Source of the DNA: an uncultured Bifidobacterium sp.
Lineage (GTDB): Bacteria > Actinomycetota > Actinomycetes > Actinomycetales > Bifidobacteriaceae
NCBI GenBank assembly: GCA_937876495.1
Contig: CALEGL010000223.1
Location: forward strand, 1 to 5,015
Length of the DNA stretch: 5,015 bases
Direction: 5' to 3'
The notes below the pieces were generated by a model that worked only from the letters and a program-made list of their open reading frames with translations, was not told the origin of the DNA and did not search any database. Of this stretch, positions 1 to 5,015 are shown in pieces. The translations under genes and the position numbers were made by a program. How positions within the stretch are numbered: position 1 is the stretch's first letter; the number at the start of each line of letters is the position of its first letter.

Positions 1-88
1 TAGCGGTTACAGCTGGAAACACTTATCTGTGAGGTATTCGTATGTCTCGGTGTGTCGGCAAGAAGTACAGAGGTATGTTTTTTTATAC
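1..88. other. Non-genomic low-GC lead-in outside the adapter
   Basis: This stretch has no recognisable gene. It is about 45% G+C while the rest of the window is clearly GC-rich. It lies outside the P7 end of the adapter at 89-154, where a genuine library molecule has no further sequence. Read on the minus strand, the adapter is followed after a few bases by a run of seven A (plus-strand T at 78-84) and then disordered sequence. That is the familiar pattern when an Illumina read runs past the end of a short insert and its adapter. The call is base-calling noise retained by the assembler. The short open frame that begins at 42 has no protein-like character and should not be annotated. Confidence 0.75.
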
Positions 89-154
89 GAAGCGGAAAAC
101 GGCATACGATGTTCGCCTTAGTCTCTTGGGCACGGGTATGTGTATAAGAGACAA
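89..154 (+). other. Nextera P7 / i7 index / transposon-end adapter (contaminant)
   Basis: These 66 bases align without gaps to the Illumina Nextera index-1 adapter as I remember it, with about 56 matches. Bases 89-112 correspond to P7 (19 of 24, including CGGCATACGA). Bases 113-120 read TCGCCTTA, which is exactly the N701 index as it appears in the oligonucleotide. Bases 121-135 match GTCTCGTGGGCTCGG at 13 of 15. Bases 136-154 match the 19-bp Tn5 mosaic end at 16 of 19, with ATGTGTATAAGAGACA intact. All differences are substitutions, which suits low-quality ends of short reads. This is not a natural Tn5 or IS50 end, because the P7 and index parts are synthetic. It should be trimmed before any biological interpretation. 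Confidence 0.95.
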
Positions 155-717
155 TGCTTCCCGACGTGCTCGCCGGCGGCGTCGGCGCCGTCGGCGAGCA
201 CGTCGGGAAGCTCGTGGCGCTGTGCGGCGCTGAAGCCGCTGAGCACCCAGTCGATGACCTGCTCATGGGCGTCCGGGCCGCGCCGGGGATGCCCCGTGCC
301 CATCCGCACGCGCGAATAGGAGTTGTCGCCCAGGGACCGGTCGATGGAACGGATGCCGTTGTGCCCGCCGGAGGACCCGCCGGCCTTGACCTTGATGCGG
401 CCGAAGTCGAGGTCCATGTCGTCATGGACGACGACGATCCGCCGCACGTCGATGCCGTAGTAGCTCGCGACGGAGGACACGGCGTCCCCGGAGTCGTTCA
501 TGTAGGTGAGGGGCTTGGCCAGAAGGAACTTGGCCGTCCGTCCGTCCAGCCTCATGACTCCGCGGCCCAGACGCGCAAGCCCCTTGTGGTCCGACAGCGT
601 CACCCCCCAGCGCTCCGCCAGAACATCGGCGACCATGAAGCCCATGTTGTGCCGGGTGCCCTCGTATTTCGCCCCCGGATTGCCCAGTCCCGCGATGAGC
701 CAGAACTCCGATGCCAT
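118..717 (-). CDS. pth: Peptidyl-tRNA hydrolase, 3' end lost into foldback and adapter
   Basis: Pth cleaves the ester bond of peptidyl-tRNAs released from stalled ribosomes, recycling tRNA in the cytoplasm. Numbered from the ATG at 717, the bacterial Pth hallmarks are in order: the N-terminal GLGNPG (10-15), the catalytic His of TRHNMGF (His23), the YMN segment (Asn74), VVHDDMDL with the partner Asp99, and GGSSGGHNG with Asn120. These match the E. coli His20, Asn68, Asp93 and Asn114 positions. The ATG at 717 is preferred over the longer frame to 792 because MASEFWLIAGLGNPG is a normal Pth start, and GGGGAGAGGA lies a few bases upstream. Only about residues 1-181 look genomic. Residues 182-199 come from the foldback and adapter, and the apparent TAA stop (118-120) lies inside the i7 index. 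Pth is usually about 190-200 residues, so roughly 10-20 genuine residues are missing. Confidence 0.93.
   Translation of the reverse strand: MASEFWLIAGLGNPGAKYEGTRHNMGFMVADVLAERWGVTLSDHKGLARLGRGVMRLDGRTAKFLLAKPLTYMNDSGDAVSSVASYYGIDVRRIVVVHDDMDLDFGRIKVKAGGSSGGHNGIRSIDRSLGDNSYSRVRMGTGHPRRGPDAHEQVIDWVLSGFSAAQRHELPDVLADGADAAGEHVGKHCLLYTYPCPRD
156..211. repeat. Foldback inverted repeat at the adapter junction
   Basis: The 28 bases 156-183 are the reverse complement of 184-211 with two mismatches (176/191 and 182/185) and no loop. The outer 20 pairs, 156-175 with 192-211, are perfect. Symmetry stops at 155/212, just where the adapter begins. The right arm is ordinary pth coding sequence, while the left arm is the same bases read backwards. 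The natural reading is that a pth strand snapped back at the quasi-palindromic GC-rich centre, was extended on itself, and then received an adapter. A true genomic hairpin in pth is possible but unlikely, since the left arm gives protein unlike any Pth C-terminus and abuts adapter directly. Confidence 0.88.
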
Positions 718-727
718 GCGTCCTCTC
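718..727 (-). promoter_or_regulatory. pth: Shine-Dalgarno region of pth
   Basis: Read on the minus strand, the bases just before the ATG at 717 are GGGGAGAGGACGC. The purine-rich GGAGAGGA core ends about five bases from the start codon. It supports this start over the longer frame that opens at 792. Confidence 0.6.
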
Positions 728-754
728 CCCGTCGCTTCCCGCCGCCCGGGGTCC

Positions 755-789
755 GTCCCCCGGCAGCATTCGTCCCGATGCCGCCGGAC
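755..789 (-). other. GC-rich hairpin in the GNAT-pth gap
   Basis: In minus-strand RNA, CCGGCGGCA (787-779) can pair with TGCTGCCGG (768-760) through nine pairs, one of them G-U, around a ten-base loop. A further GTCC/GGAC pairing is possible across a small G bulge. It lies in the 133-bp gap between the GNAT stop and the pth start. No U-tract follows it, so it is not a standard intrinsic terminator. It could slow polymerase, stabilise the upstream mRNA, or be chance in GC-rich DNA. The rest of the gap (718-850) holds the pth ribosome binding site and no clear promoter, although a lone TAGCAT hexamer lies at 824-819 without a matching -35. Confidence 0.35.
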
Positions 790-850
790 CACGCCGCCGT
801 CCCGCGCACCGACGCGCCATGCTACCCAGCGTGACGGACGGGCGTCGGCA

Positions 851-1489
851 TCAGACCAGGTCCCGGTACCAGTAGCTCATATCCCCCAGCCTCGGCCGTC
901 CCGTCCGCCAGCCGGGGTCGCGCCCGTCGACGCAGGCGTGCGGAAGCAGGCCGAAGCGCGTGAATCCGAAGCGCCGCATCAGCGCCAGCGAGGCCGCGTT
1001 GTCCGCGTAGATGATGGCGGTGGCCATGCGATGGCCGTGCGCCACGGCCTCGCGCAGAAGACGGTTGACGATCATCGTGCCGCAGCCCCGCCCGCGGGCC
1101 CGGGACGACACGTAGTAGCTCAGCTCGACCACGCCGTCGTAGCCGGGACGCGGATGGAAGCGCGACAGTGATCCGAACCCCTCGATGCGGTCTCCGCCGC
1201 CCTCGTCGGGGTCGGCGCCGGACCCGGGGTCCCTGACGAGCACGAGGACGGGATACCGGTCGCGCGGGACGTGGGAGGACACCCATTCCCGGCGCTGGGC
1301 GACGGTGCTGGGCTCCAGGTCGGCCGTCGAACCCCCGGCGACCACGGCCTCGTTGTAGACGTCGGTGATGCCAGGGACGTCACGGTTCTCCACGGGGCGC
1401 AGCAGATATCCGGACACCGCCGCCTCCGATTCGGCGATTCCCGGATGCGAAGGCGTCACGCCGGCACGTCCTATGCTCGAGCCGGTCAT
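851..1489 (-). CDS. GNAT-family N-acetyltransferase, phosphinothricin/methionine sulfoximine acetyltransferase-like
   Basis: This is a probable cytoplasmic enzyme moving an acetyl group from acetyl-CoA to an amine. From the ATG at 1489 it is 212 residues. The GNAT fold starts at LLRPVENRDVPGITDVYNEAV (29-49). It continues with the core strand VELSYYVS (121-128), the acetyl-CoA loop RARGRG (130-135, fitting R/Q-x-x-G-x-G/A), and the motif B helix NAASLALMRRFGF (164-176). The layout, with IYN-like helix 1 and FHPRPGYDGVVELSYYV, resembles the Pat/MnaT group. The real substrate cannot be read from sequence, and resistance to phosphinothricin should not be assumed. A Gly/Asp-rich insert (about 88-100) is probably a surface loop. 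The start codon overlaps the UPF0182 stop as ATGA, with GGAG eight bases upstream, suggesting translational coupling. A GTG at 1417 with GGAGG five bases upstream would give a 188-residue protein starting right at the fold and is a serious alternative. Confidence 0.85.
   Translation of the reverse strand: MTGSSIGRAGVTPSHPGIAESEAAVSGYLLRPVENRDVPGITDVYNEAVVAGGSTADLEPSTVAQRREWVSSHVPRDRYPVLVLVRDPGSGADPDEGGGDRIEGFGSLSRFHPRPGYDGVVELSYYVSSRARGRGCGTMIVNRLLREAVAHGHRMATAIIYADNAASLALMRRFGFTRFGLLPHACVDGRDPGWRTGRPRLGDMSYWYRDLV
1415..1427 (-). promoter_or_regulatory. Alternative GNAT start: GGAGG followed by GTG
   Basis: Read on the minus strand, GGAGG at 1427-1423 sits five bases before an in-frame GTG at 1417-1415, which would encode the residue just ahead of SGYLLRP. 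This is a better Shine-Dalgarno match than the one for the overlapping ATG at 1489, and the 24 residues it removes show no domain character. The choice between the two starts is open. Confidence 0.4.
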
Positions 1490-4400
1490 TTCTCGAGCTC
1501 CATCGCCTTGTTCAGCGCCTCGCTGAGCTGCTTCTGGGCCTGGCCATAGGCGGTCCAGTCGCCGGACTTCATCGCCGACTCGGAGTCCTGCATGGCCTGG
1601 TTCGCCTGTTCGAGCAGCTTCTTCAGCTGGGAGGCCGTGGCCGAATCCTCCGTGGAGCCGGACGACGAGGAGCCGGACGAGGCGGAGGACCCCGAGGATG
1701 ACGAATCCGACGACGAGGAGCCGGACGAGGACGTGGCGTTCTCCGCATCCCCCGCCGAGGCGCCGGAGTCACCGCCGAAGACCTGGTCGAGGGCCTGGTC
1801 GAGGGTGTCGGCGAACCCGACCTGCTCGCCGAAGGCGACGAGCACCTTCTTGAGCAGCGGGAAGCGCGTGGACCCGCTGGACTGGACGTACACGGGCTGC
1901 ACATACACCAGTCCCCCGCCCAGGGGCAGGGTGAGCAGATTGCCCCGCGTCACCGTCGTCGACCCGGATTCGAGGAGGTTGAGCTCCTTGGAGACGTCGG
2001 CGTCGGCGTTGAAGTTGTTCTGCGCCTGGCCCGGGCCCGGCACGTTCGAGTCCTTGGGAAGCTCCTGGAGGCGGATCGTCCCGTAGTTCGCCCCCTTGAC
2101 GCCCGCGGTGCTCCCGGCGTCGGAGTCCACCGACAGGAACCCGGTGAGGATCTCGCGGGTGGAGGTGCCGGCGGGGATGTAGGAGGAGGTGAGCGAGAAG
2201 ACGGGCTTCTTCGATCCTCCTGTCTGCAGCGTCAGATAGTACGGCGGCTGCAGCACGTCCTCGTCCTGCTCCTTGGTGGATTCGGTGGGGTCGACGGGCA
2301 CCTGCCAGAAGTCCTCGCCGGAGAAGAACTGGCTGGCGCTGGTGACGTGGTAGTCGGCCAGCAGCTGCCGCTGCACCTTGAACAGGCTTTCCGGGTAGCG
2401 CAGATGGCTCATGAGGTCCCCGGAGATCTCGGAGATGGAGTGGTACTGACCCGGGAAGATCTTCTCCCAGGCCTTGAGCACCGGGTCGCTGGTGTCCCAG
2501 GCGTACAGCGTGACCGAGCCGTCATAGGCGTCCACGGTGGCCTTGACGGAGTTGCGGATGTAGTTGGCGTTCTGGGAGCCGAGGCCGGACACCGTGCTCG
2601 ACGAGCGCGTCGTGGAGTCCTCGGTGACGGATCCCAGGTCGGTGGTCTGCGAGTAGGGATAGGCGTCGGAGGTCGTGTAGCCGTCGACGATCCACTTGAC
2701 GCGCCCGTCCACGACCGCCGGATAGACGCGCCCGTCCAGCGTGAGGTAGGGGGCGACCTTGGCGACGCGCTCCTTGGGACTGCGGTCATAGAGGATCTGC
2801 GAGGCCGAGGTCACCCGGTCGGAGAAGAGGATCTGGTCGGACCCGAATCGCACGGCGTACAGCAGACGGGAGAACAGGTTGCCCACGCTGGGGCCTCCGT
2901 TGCCGGTGAACGTGGTCGTCGCTCCATCGGAGCCGGTGGGATAGTCGAACTCCCAGGAGGACGTGCCCTTCGGTGCGCCCACGATGGAGTATTCGGGCGC
3001 GTTCGGGGAGAAGTAGATGCGCGGCTCGTACTTCTCGGACTGGGTGAGCTTGCCCTGCGTGGGGATGCCCGACTCGAAGAACTCGGGCTGTCCGTCGGAG
3101 GTGACCTTGTTGCCGTAGGCGGCGACGACCCCGTAGCCGTGCGTGTACACGGTGTGGTCGTTGACCCAGTTGCGGTTGTCGTTGCCGGACAGGTCGAGCT
3201 CGCGAGCGGCGATCACCGTGTCCTGGCTGACGCCGTCGATGTCGTACTTGTCGACGGCGAGGGTGTCCGCGAAGGTGTAGTACTGCTTGGACTGCTGCAG
3301 CTGCTTGAAGGTGGAGGAGACGACCTGGGGGTCGAGGAGCCGGATCTGCGCGGTGCTTTCGGCCTCGGTGGCGAGCGCGCCCGACTTGCCGGTGGTGGTG
3401 GCCTTGTACTGCTCGACCTTGACCTTGTCGAGCCCATAGGCCCTGCGCGTGGCGTCGATGTTGCGCTGGATGTAGGTGGATTCGGCCTCCTGCGCGTTGG
3501 GGTTGACCTTGAAGCGCTGGATGATCGCGGGCCACAGTCCCGTCAGCAGCAGGCTGACGACGACGACCGCCCCTACGGCCACGGCAGGCACCCTCCAGGC
3601 GCGCAGGGCGACCGAGGCCCTCACGCCGATGGGGGCGGGACCGTCGATGGCATGCGAGCGGGCGAGCCACACCGCAAGCAGCACGCCAAGCGCCGCCGTG
3701 AGGGCGGCCATGAGGAATCCGATCGGGATGGTCGCATGCACCGTGGTGTAGGTCGCGCCGGTGATCCGATCGCCCTCCTCGGTGAGCGTGCCGAAGACGG
3801 CGAGGACCTGCTGGACGGCCCATACCAGCATGGACAGCAGGACCCATACGGCGATCTGCCGTCGCGCCCGTGCCGTCAGGGAGAACAGGCCACGGCCCTT
3901 CACCGGCATGGTGAAGCGGATGCCGCCCATCGCCAGATGGGTGCCGAGGCTGAACAGCAGGCCGACCACGACGAGAAGCGCGATCGCAGAGACCACAAGG
4001 CGCAGCCCGGGGAGCACGAAGACGTAGAAGCCGTCGTCGAGGCCGAACTGCGGGTCCTTCGTGCCGAAGGACTGGGCGTTGGCCATAAGCAGGATCTGGG
4101 CCCAGTGGGAGTTGAAGCGAGAGCCGAGGGCCACGCCCACGATGAGGGAGACGACGATGGTGACGCGGCGGGCGGTGCGCGAGCTGACGCCATGACCGAT
4201 CTCGAGGACGTCGCCGCGGATGCGGATGGTGGAGCCGTCCGAGAAGTCCGGACGGGCGCGGATGGCCAGCCAGGCGGACCCGAAGCTGACGACGACCATG
4301 GCCAGGGCGTAGGCGACCCACAGACCGACCTTGGTCCACAGCTGCGTCCAGACGACGCTGGAGAAGCCCAGCTGCCCGTACCACATGAGGTCGGTGAGGA

Positions 4401-4668
4401 AGCGGTCCAGCCCCAGGAAGAGACCGATGATGACGGCGAGCACCGCCACCACGGCGATGCCGATCCTCATGCCGCGATGGGGTCGCGGAGCGGAGGCGAT
4501 CCGGGCGCGTCCCGTCCCGGGACGACGGGGCCCGCGCCCCCGCGTCCCGTCCGCATCCGACTCCGGGTCGCCGTCGACGCGCACGTCCGTGACGATGGGG
4601 TCATCGCCTTTGCGTCCATTGCCGGACAGCGCGGCGACGATTCTTCTCCACAGTTCTCTCAGACCCAT
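1486..4668 (-). CDS. UPF0182 family seven-TM membrane protein with large extracytoplasmic domain
   Basis: This is a 1060-residue actinobacterial envelope protein whose biochemical function is, to my knowledge, unknown. Residues 1-66 are a charged, probably cytoplasmic, disordered tail. Seven hydrophobic segments follow at roughly 69-87, 111-136, 169-185, 216-240, 271-293, 312-335 and 359-379. A large domain (about 385-965) carries family blocks: NWVNDHTVYTHGYGVVAA (500-517), IYFSPNAPEYSIVG (551-564), GNLFSRLLYAVRFGSDQ (596-612), VKWIVDGYTTSDAYPYSQ (657-674), VDAYDGSVTLYAWD (712-725) and LRYPESLFKVQRQLLADYHV (756-775). A Ser/Gly linker (about 979-1010) leads to a C-terminal amphipathic helical segment with GDWTAYGQAQ (1036-1045), usual in this family. 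The length is normal and the frame is intact. No convincing Shine-Dalgarno sequence precedes the ATG at 4668. A TAAGCT hexamer six bases upstream suggests a leaderless mRNA. The stop overlaps the GNAT start. Confidence 0.95.
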   Translation of the reverse strand: MGLRELWRRIVAALSGNGRKGDDPIVTDVRVDGDPESDADGTRGRGPRRPGTGRARIASAPRPHRGMRIGIAVVAVLAVIIGLFLGLDRFLTDLMWYGQLGFSSVVWTQLWTKVGLWVAYALAMVVVSFGSAWLAIRARPDFSDGSTIRIRGDVLEIGHGVSSRTARRVTIVVSLIVGVALGSRFNSHWAQILLMANAQSFGTKDPQFGLDDGFYVFVLPGLRLVVSAIALLVVVGLLFSLGTHLAMGGIRFTMPVKGRGLFSLTARARRQIAVWVLLSMLVWAVQQVLAVFGTLTEEGDRITGATYTTVHATIPIGFLMAALTAALGVLLAVWLARSHAIDGPAPIGVRASVALRAWRVPAVAVGAVVVVSLLLTGLWPAIIQRFKVNPNAQEAESTYIQRNIDATRRAYGLDKVKVEQYKATTTGKSGALATEAESTAQIRLLDPQVVSSTFKQLQQSKQYYTFADTLAVDKYDIDGVSQDTVIAARELDLSGNDNRNWVNDHTVYTHGYGVVAAYGNKVTSDGQPEFFESGIPTQGKLTQSEKYEPRIYFSPNAPEYSIVGAPKGTSSWEFDYPTGSDGATTTFTGNGGPSVGNLFSRLLYAVRFGSDQILFSDRVTSASQILYDRSPKERVAKVAPYLTLDGRVYPAVVDGRVKWIVDGYTTSDAYPYSQTTDLGSVTEDSTTRSSSTVSGLGSQNANYIRNSVKATVDAYDGSVTLYAWDTSDPVLKAWEKIFPGQYHSISEISGDLMSHLRYPESLFKVQRQLLADYHVTSASQFFSGEDFWQVPVDPTESTKEQDEDVLQPPYYLTLQTGGSKKPVFSLTSSYIPAGTSTREILTGFLSVDSDAGSTAGVKGANYGTIRLQELPKDSNVPGPGQAQNNFNADADVSKELNLLESGSTTVTRGNLLTLPLGGGLVYVQPVYVQSSGSTRFPLLKKVLVAFGEQVGFADTLDQALDQVFGGDSGASAGDAENATSSSGSSSSDSSSSGSSASSGSSSSGSTEDSATASQLKKLLEQANQAMQDSESAMKSGDWTAYGQAQKQLSEALNKAMELEK
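1661..1730 (-). repeat. 22-bp direct repeat within the Ser-rich linker of UPF0182
   Basis: Bases 1661-1682 recur exactly at 1709-1730, a 48-bp period with part of a second unit. On the coding strand this is the Ser/Gly tract near residues 980-1003 (runs such as SSSSGSS). It is typical of a low-complexity spacer that can lengthen or shorten by slippage, here placed between the folded domain and the C-terminal helix. Confidence 0.8.
1782..1805 (-). repeat. 12-bp tandem duplication coding LDQALDQ
   Basis: The plus-strand unit CCTGGTCGAGGG occurs twice head to tail (1782-1793 and 1794-1805). It encodes the near-repeated LDQ-ALDQ at residues 957-963 of the UPF0182 protein. It keeps the frame and may simply reflect a helix with a four-residue repeat. 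Confidence 0.7.
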
Positions 4669-4674
4669 GGGGCC

Positions 4675-4680
4675 AGCTTA
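4675..4680 (-). promoter_or_regulatory. Candidate -10 element of a leaderless UPF0182 promoter
   Basis: Minus-strand TAAGCT fits the actinobacterial TANNNT -10 pattern and ends six bases before the ATG at 4668. This would put the transcription start at or next to the start codon, the known geometry of leaderless actinobacterial genes. The lack of a Shine-Dalgarno sequence in front of this ATG fits. No TTGACA-like -35 is visible at 16-18 bp. Inference from position and motif only. Confidence 0.45.
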
Positions 4681-4692
4681 TCCGTCGGCTGG

Positions 4693-4708
4693 GAATTCCC
4701 CGGAATTC
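4693..4708. promoter_or_regulatory. 16-bp palindrome GAATTCC-CC-GGAATTC, candidate operator
   Basis: Two perfect 7-bp arms (4693-4699 and 4702-4708) flank a CC spacer, inside a 122-bp divergent intergenic region. The site covers the place where a -35 element of the UPF0182 promoter would lie, so a dimeric regulator bound here could block or recruit polymerase. The A/T-containing cores stand out against the GC-rich surroundings. I do not recognise the motif as belonging to a named regulator. Confidence 0.4.
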
Positions 4709-4777
4709 ATGCCCGGAGCGTGACGGACGCGGTTATCAGACCACGTCGGGCGGACCGTGGCAATCCCCTCCGCGTCG

Positions 4778-4783
4778 TAGGGT
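4778..4783 (+). promoter_or_regulatory. Candidate -10 element or weak SD of the plus-strand gene
   Basis: TAGGGT ends seven bases before the ATG at 4791, again the geometry of a leaderless start. The overlapping AGGGTGA could alternatively act as a weak Shine-Dalgarno sequence, and the sequence cannot separate the two. No clear -35 is seen. Confidence 0.35.
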
Positions 4784-4790
4784 GAATCGC

Positions 4791-5015
4791 ATGGCACGAT
4801 ATCAGCCACGGCCCGAATCGTCCCGGACAGATTCCCCGGAGGACCGCGCGACCGGCACGTCCGCCCTGGCGTCCGGCACCGACGGCCACGTCTCGGGGAC
4901 GGCCGCCCCACGCGCACGCCGTCGCCTCACGGCCTCCCTCGCCCTCGCTCTGCCCCTCGCCCTGATGCTTCCGTCTCGACCCGCCCTCCCCCGGCATGGC
5001 CTTCCTCCTCCCCCT
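4791..5015 (+). CDS. N-terminus of a probable membrane-anchored protein, possibly PDZ/Lon-like (YlbL-type), cut by the window end
   Basis: Seventy-five codons are open from ATG to the end of the window. Residues 1-40 are rich in Ser, Thr, Pro, Gly and charged residues and look disordered. APRARRRLTASLALALPLALML (about 40-61) then gives a basic patch and a hydrophobic stretch, consistent with a single N-terminal membrane anchor with the N-terminus inside. I suggest a YlbL-type PDZ protease only because such genes are known neighbours of UPF0182 genes in actinobacteria and share this short-tail-plus-anchor start. No PDZ or Ser-Lys catalytic part lies in the window. Residues after about 61 are Pro-rich and do not resemble the expected continuation. 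The DNA there is strongly C-rich and may contain a frameshift. It is transcribed divergently from UPF0182 across 122 bp. Confidence 0.5.
   Translation, partial: MARYQPRPESSRTDSPEDRATGTSALASGTDGHVSGTAAPRARRRLTASLALALPLALMLPSRPALPRHGLPPPP

Noticed and set aside
1..88. A nanopore adapter or barcode (GAAGTACAG at 62-70 resembles part of one in reverse)
   Set aside because: Only nine bases fit. The gapless substitution-only adapter next to it and the seven-base homopolymer run fit short-read run-through better.
136..154. A natural Tn5/IS50 mosaic end marking a transposon insertion
   Set aside because: It is preceded by the synthetic i7 index and P7 sequence, so it is a library adapter.
42..233. 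A short plus-strand open frame ending in an Arg-rich run
   Set aside because: It spans noise, adapter and foldback, and the Arg run is the antisense of pth GC codons.
718..792. A longer Pth start 25 codons upstream of 717
   Set aside because: The extension is Arg-rich and unlike Pth N-termini, and the ATG at 717 has a good ribosome binding site.
2786..4384. A 532-codon minus-strand frame inside UPF0182
   Set aside because: It is an out-of-frame shadow, Arg/Pro/His-rich, with no motifs. The UPF0182 frame explains the region fully.
4513..4524. A perfect 12-bp palindrome CGTCCCGGGACG
   Set aside because: It lies inside the disordered, Arg/Pro/Gly-coding start of UPF0182, where GC palindromes arise easily by chance.
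2347..4785. An 812-codon open frame on the plus strand opposite UPF0182
   Set aside because: It lies antisense to a clear family member in GC-rich DNA, where stop-free antisense frames are common. Its Gly/Asp/Val/Arg/His-rich composition shows no domain.
1..5015. tRNA or rRNA genes, CRISPR arrays, insertion sequences, phage or defence genes
   Set aside because: No matching structure or repeat array was seen on reading either strand; the coding content is ordinary chromosomal genes.

Overview
The window looks like a short, complete assembly contig from a high-GC Actinomycetota (actinobacterial) genome. The support is the strong G/C third-position bias in every real gene and a full-length UPF0182 membrane protein, a family largely restricted in this form to Actinomycetota. 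I cannot place the genus from the sequence.

Layout. Bases 1-155 are not genomic. They carry a recognisable Nextera/Illumina P7-i7-transposon-end adapter, with low-complexity noise outside it. Bases 156-211 are a foldback (inverted duplication) that joins the adapter to the 3' part of a pth gene (minus strand, start at 717). The minus strand then continues upstream with a GNAT acetyltransferase (851-1489) and a 1060-residue UPF0182 membrane protein (1486-4668). The UPF0182 stop and the GNAT start overlap as ATGA. After a 122-bp divergent intergenic region (4669-4790), a plus-strand reading frame begins at 4791 and runs off the end. It has a basic, disordered N-terminus followed by a hydrophobic segment, and is perhaps a membrane-anchored PDZ/Lon-like (YlbL-type) protein.

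How the genes relate. UPF0182 and GNAT are almost certainly one transcription unit. pth lies 133 bp further downstream on the same strand, behind a GC hairpin and with its own Shine-Dalgarno sequence, so it may be co-transcribed or separately controlled. Pth recycles peptidyl-tRNA in the cytoplasm, the acetyltransferase is cytoplasmic, and the UPF0182 protein is a cell-envelope protein of unknown function. I see no shared pathway beyond physical linkage. Both divergent genes have a TANNNT hexamer 6-7 bases before their ATG, which suggests leaderless transcripts, and a 16-bp palindrome lies between them.

I found no previously undescribed system. The most striking structure, the left end, is best explained as a library artefact. 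It has consequences for annotation: the last ~18 residues of the apparent Pth and its stop codon are not real. The right end is strongly C-rich and may contain base-call errors.
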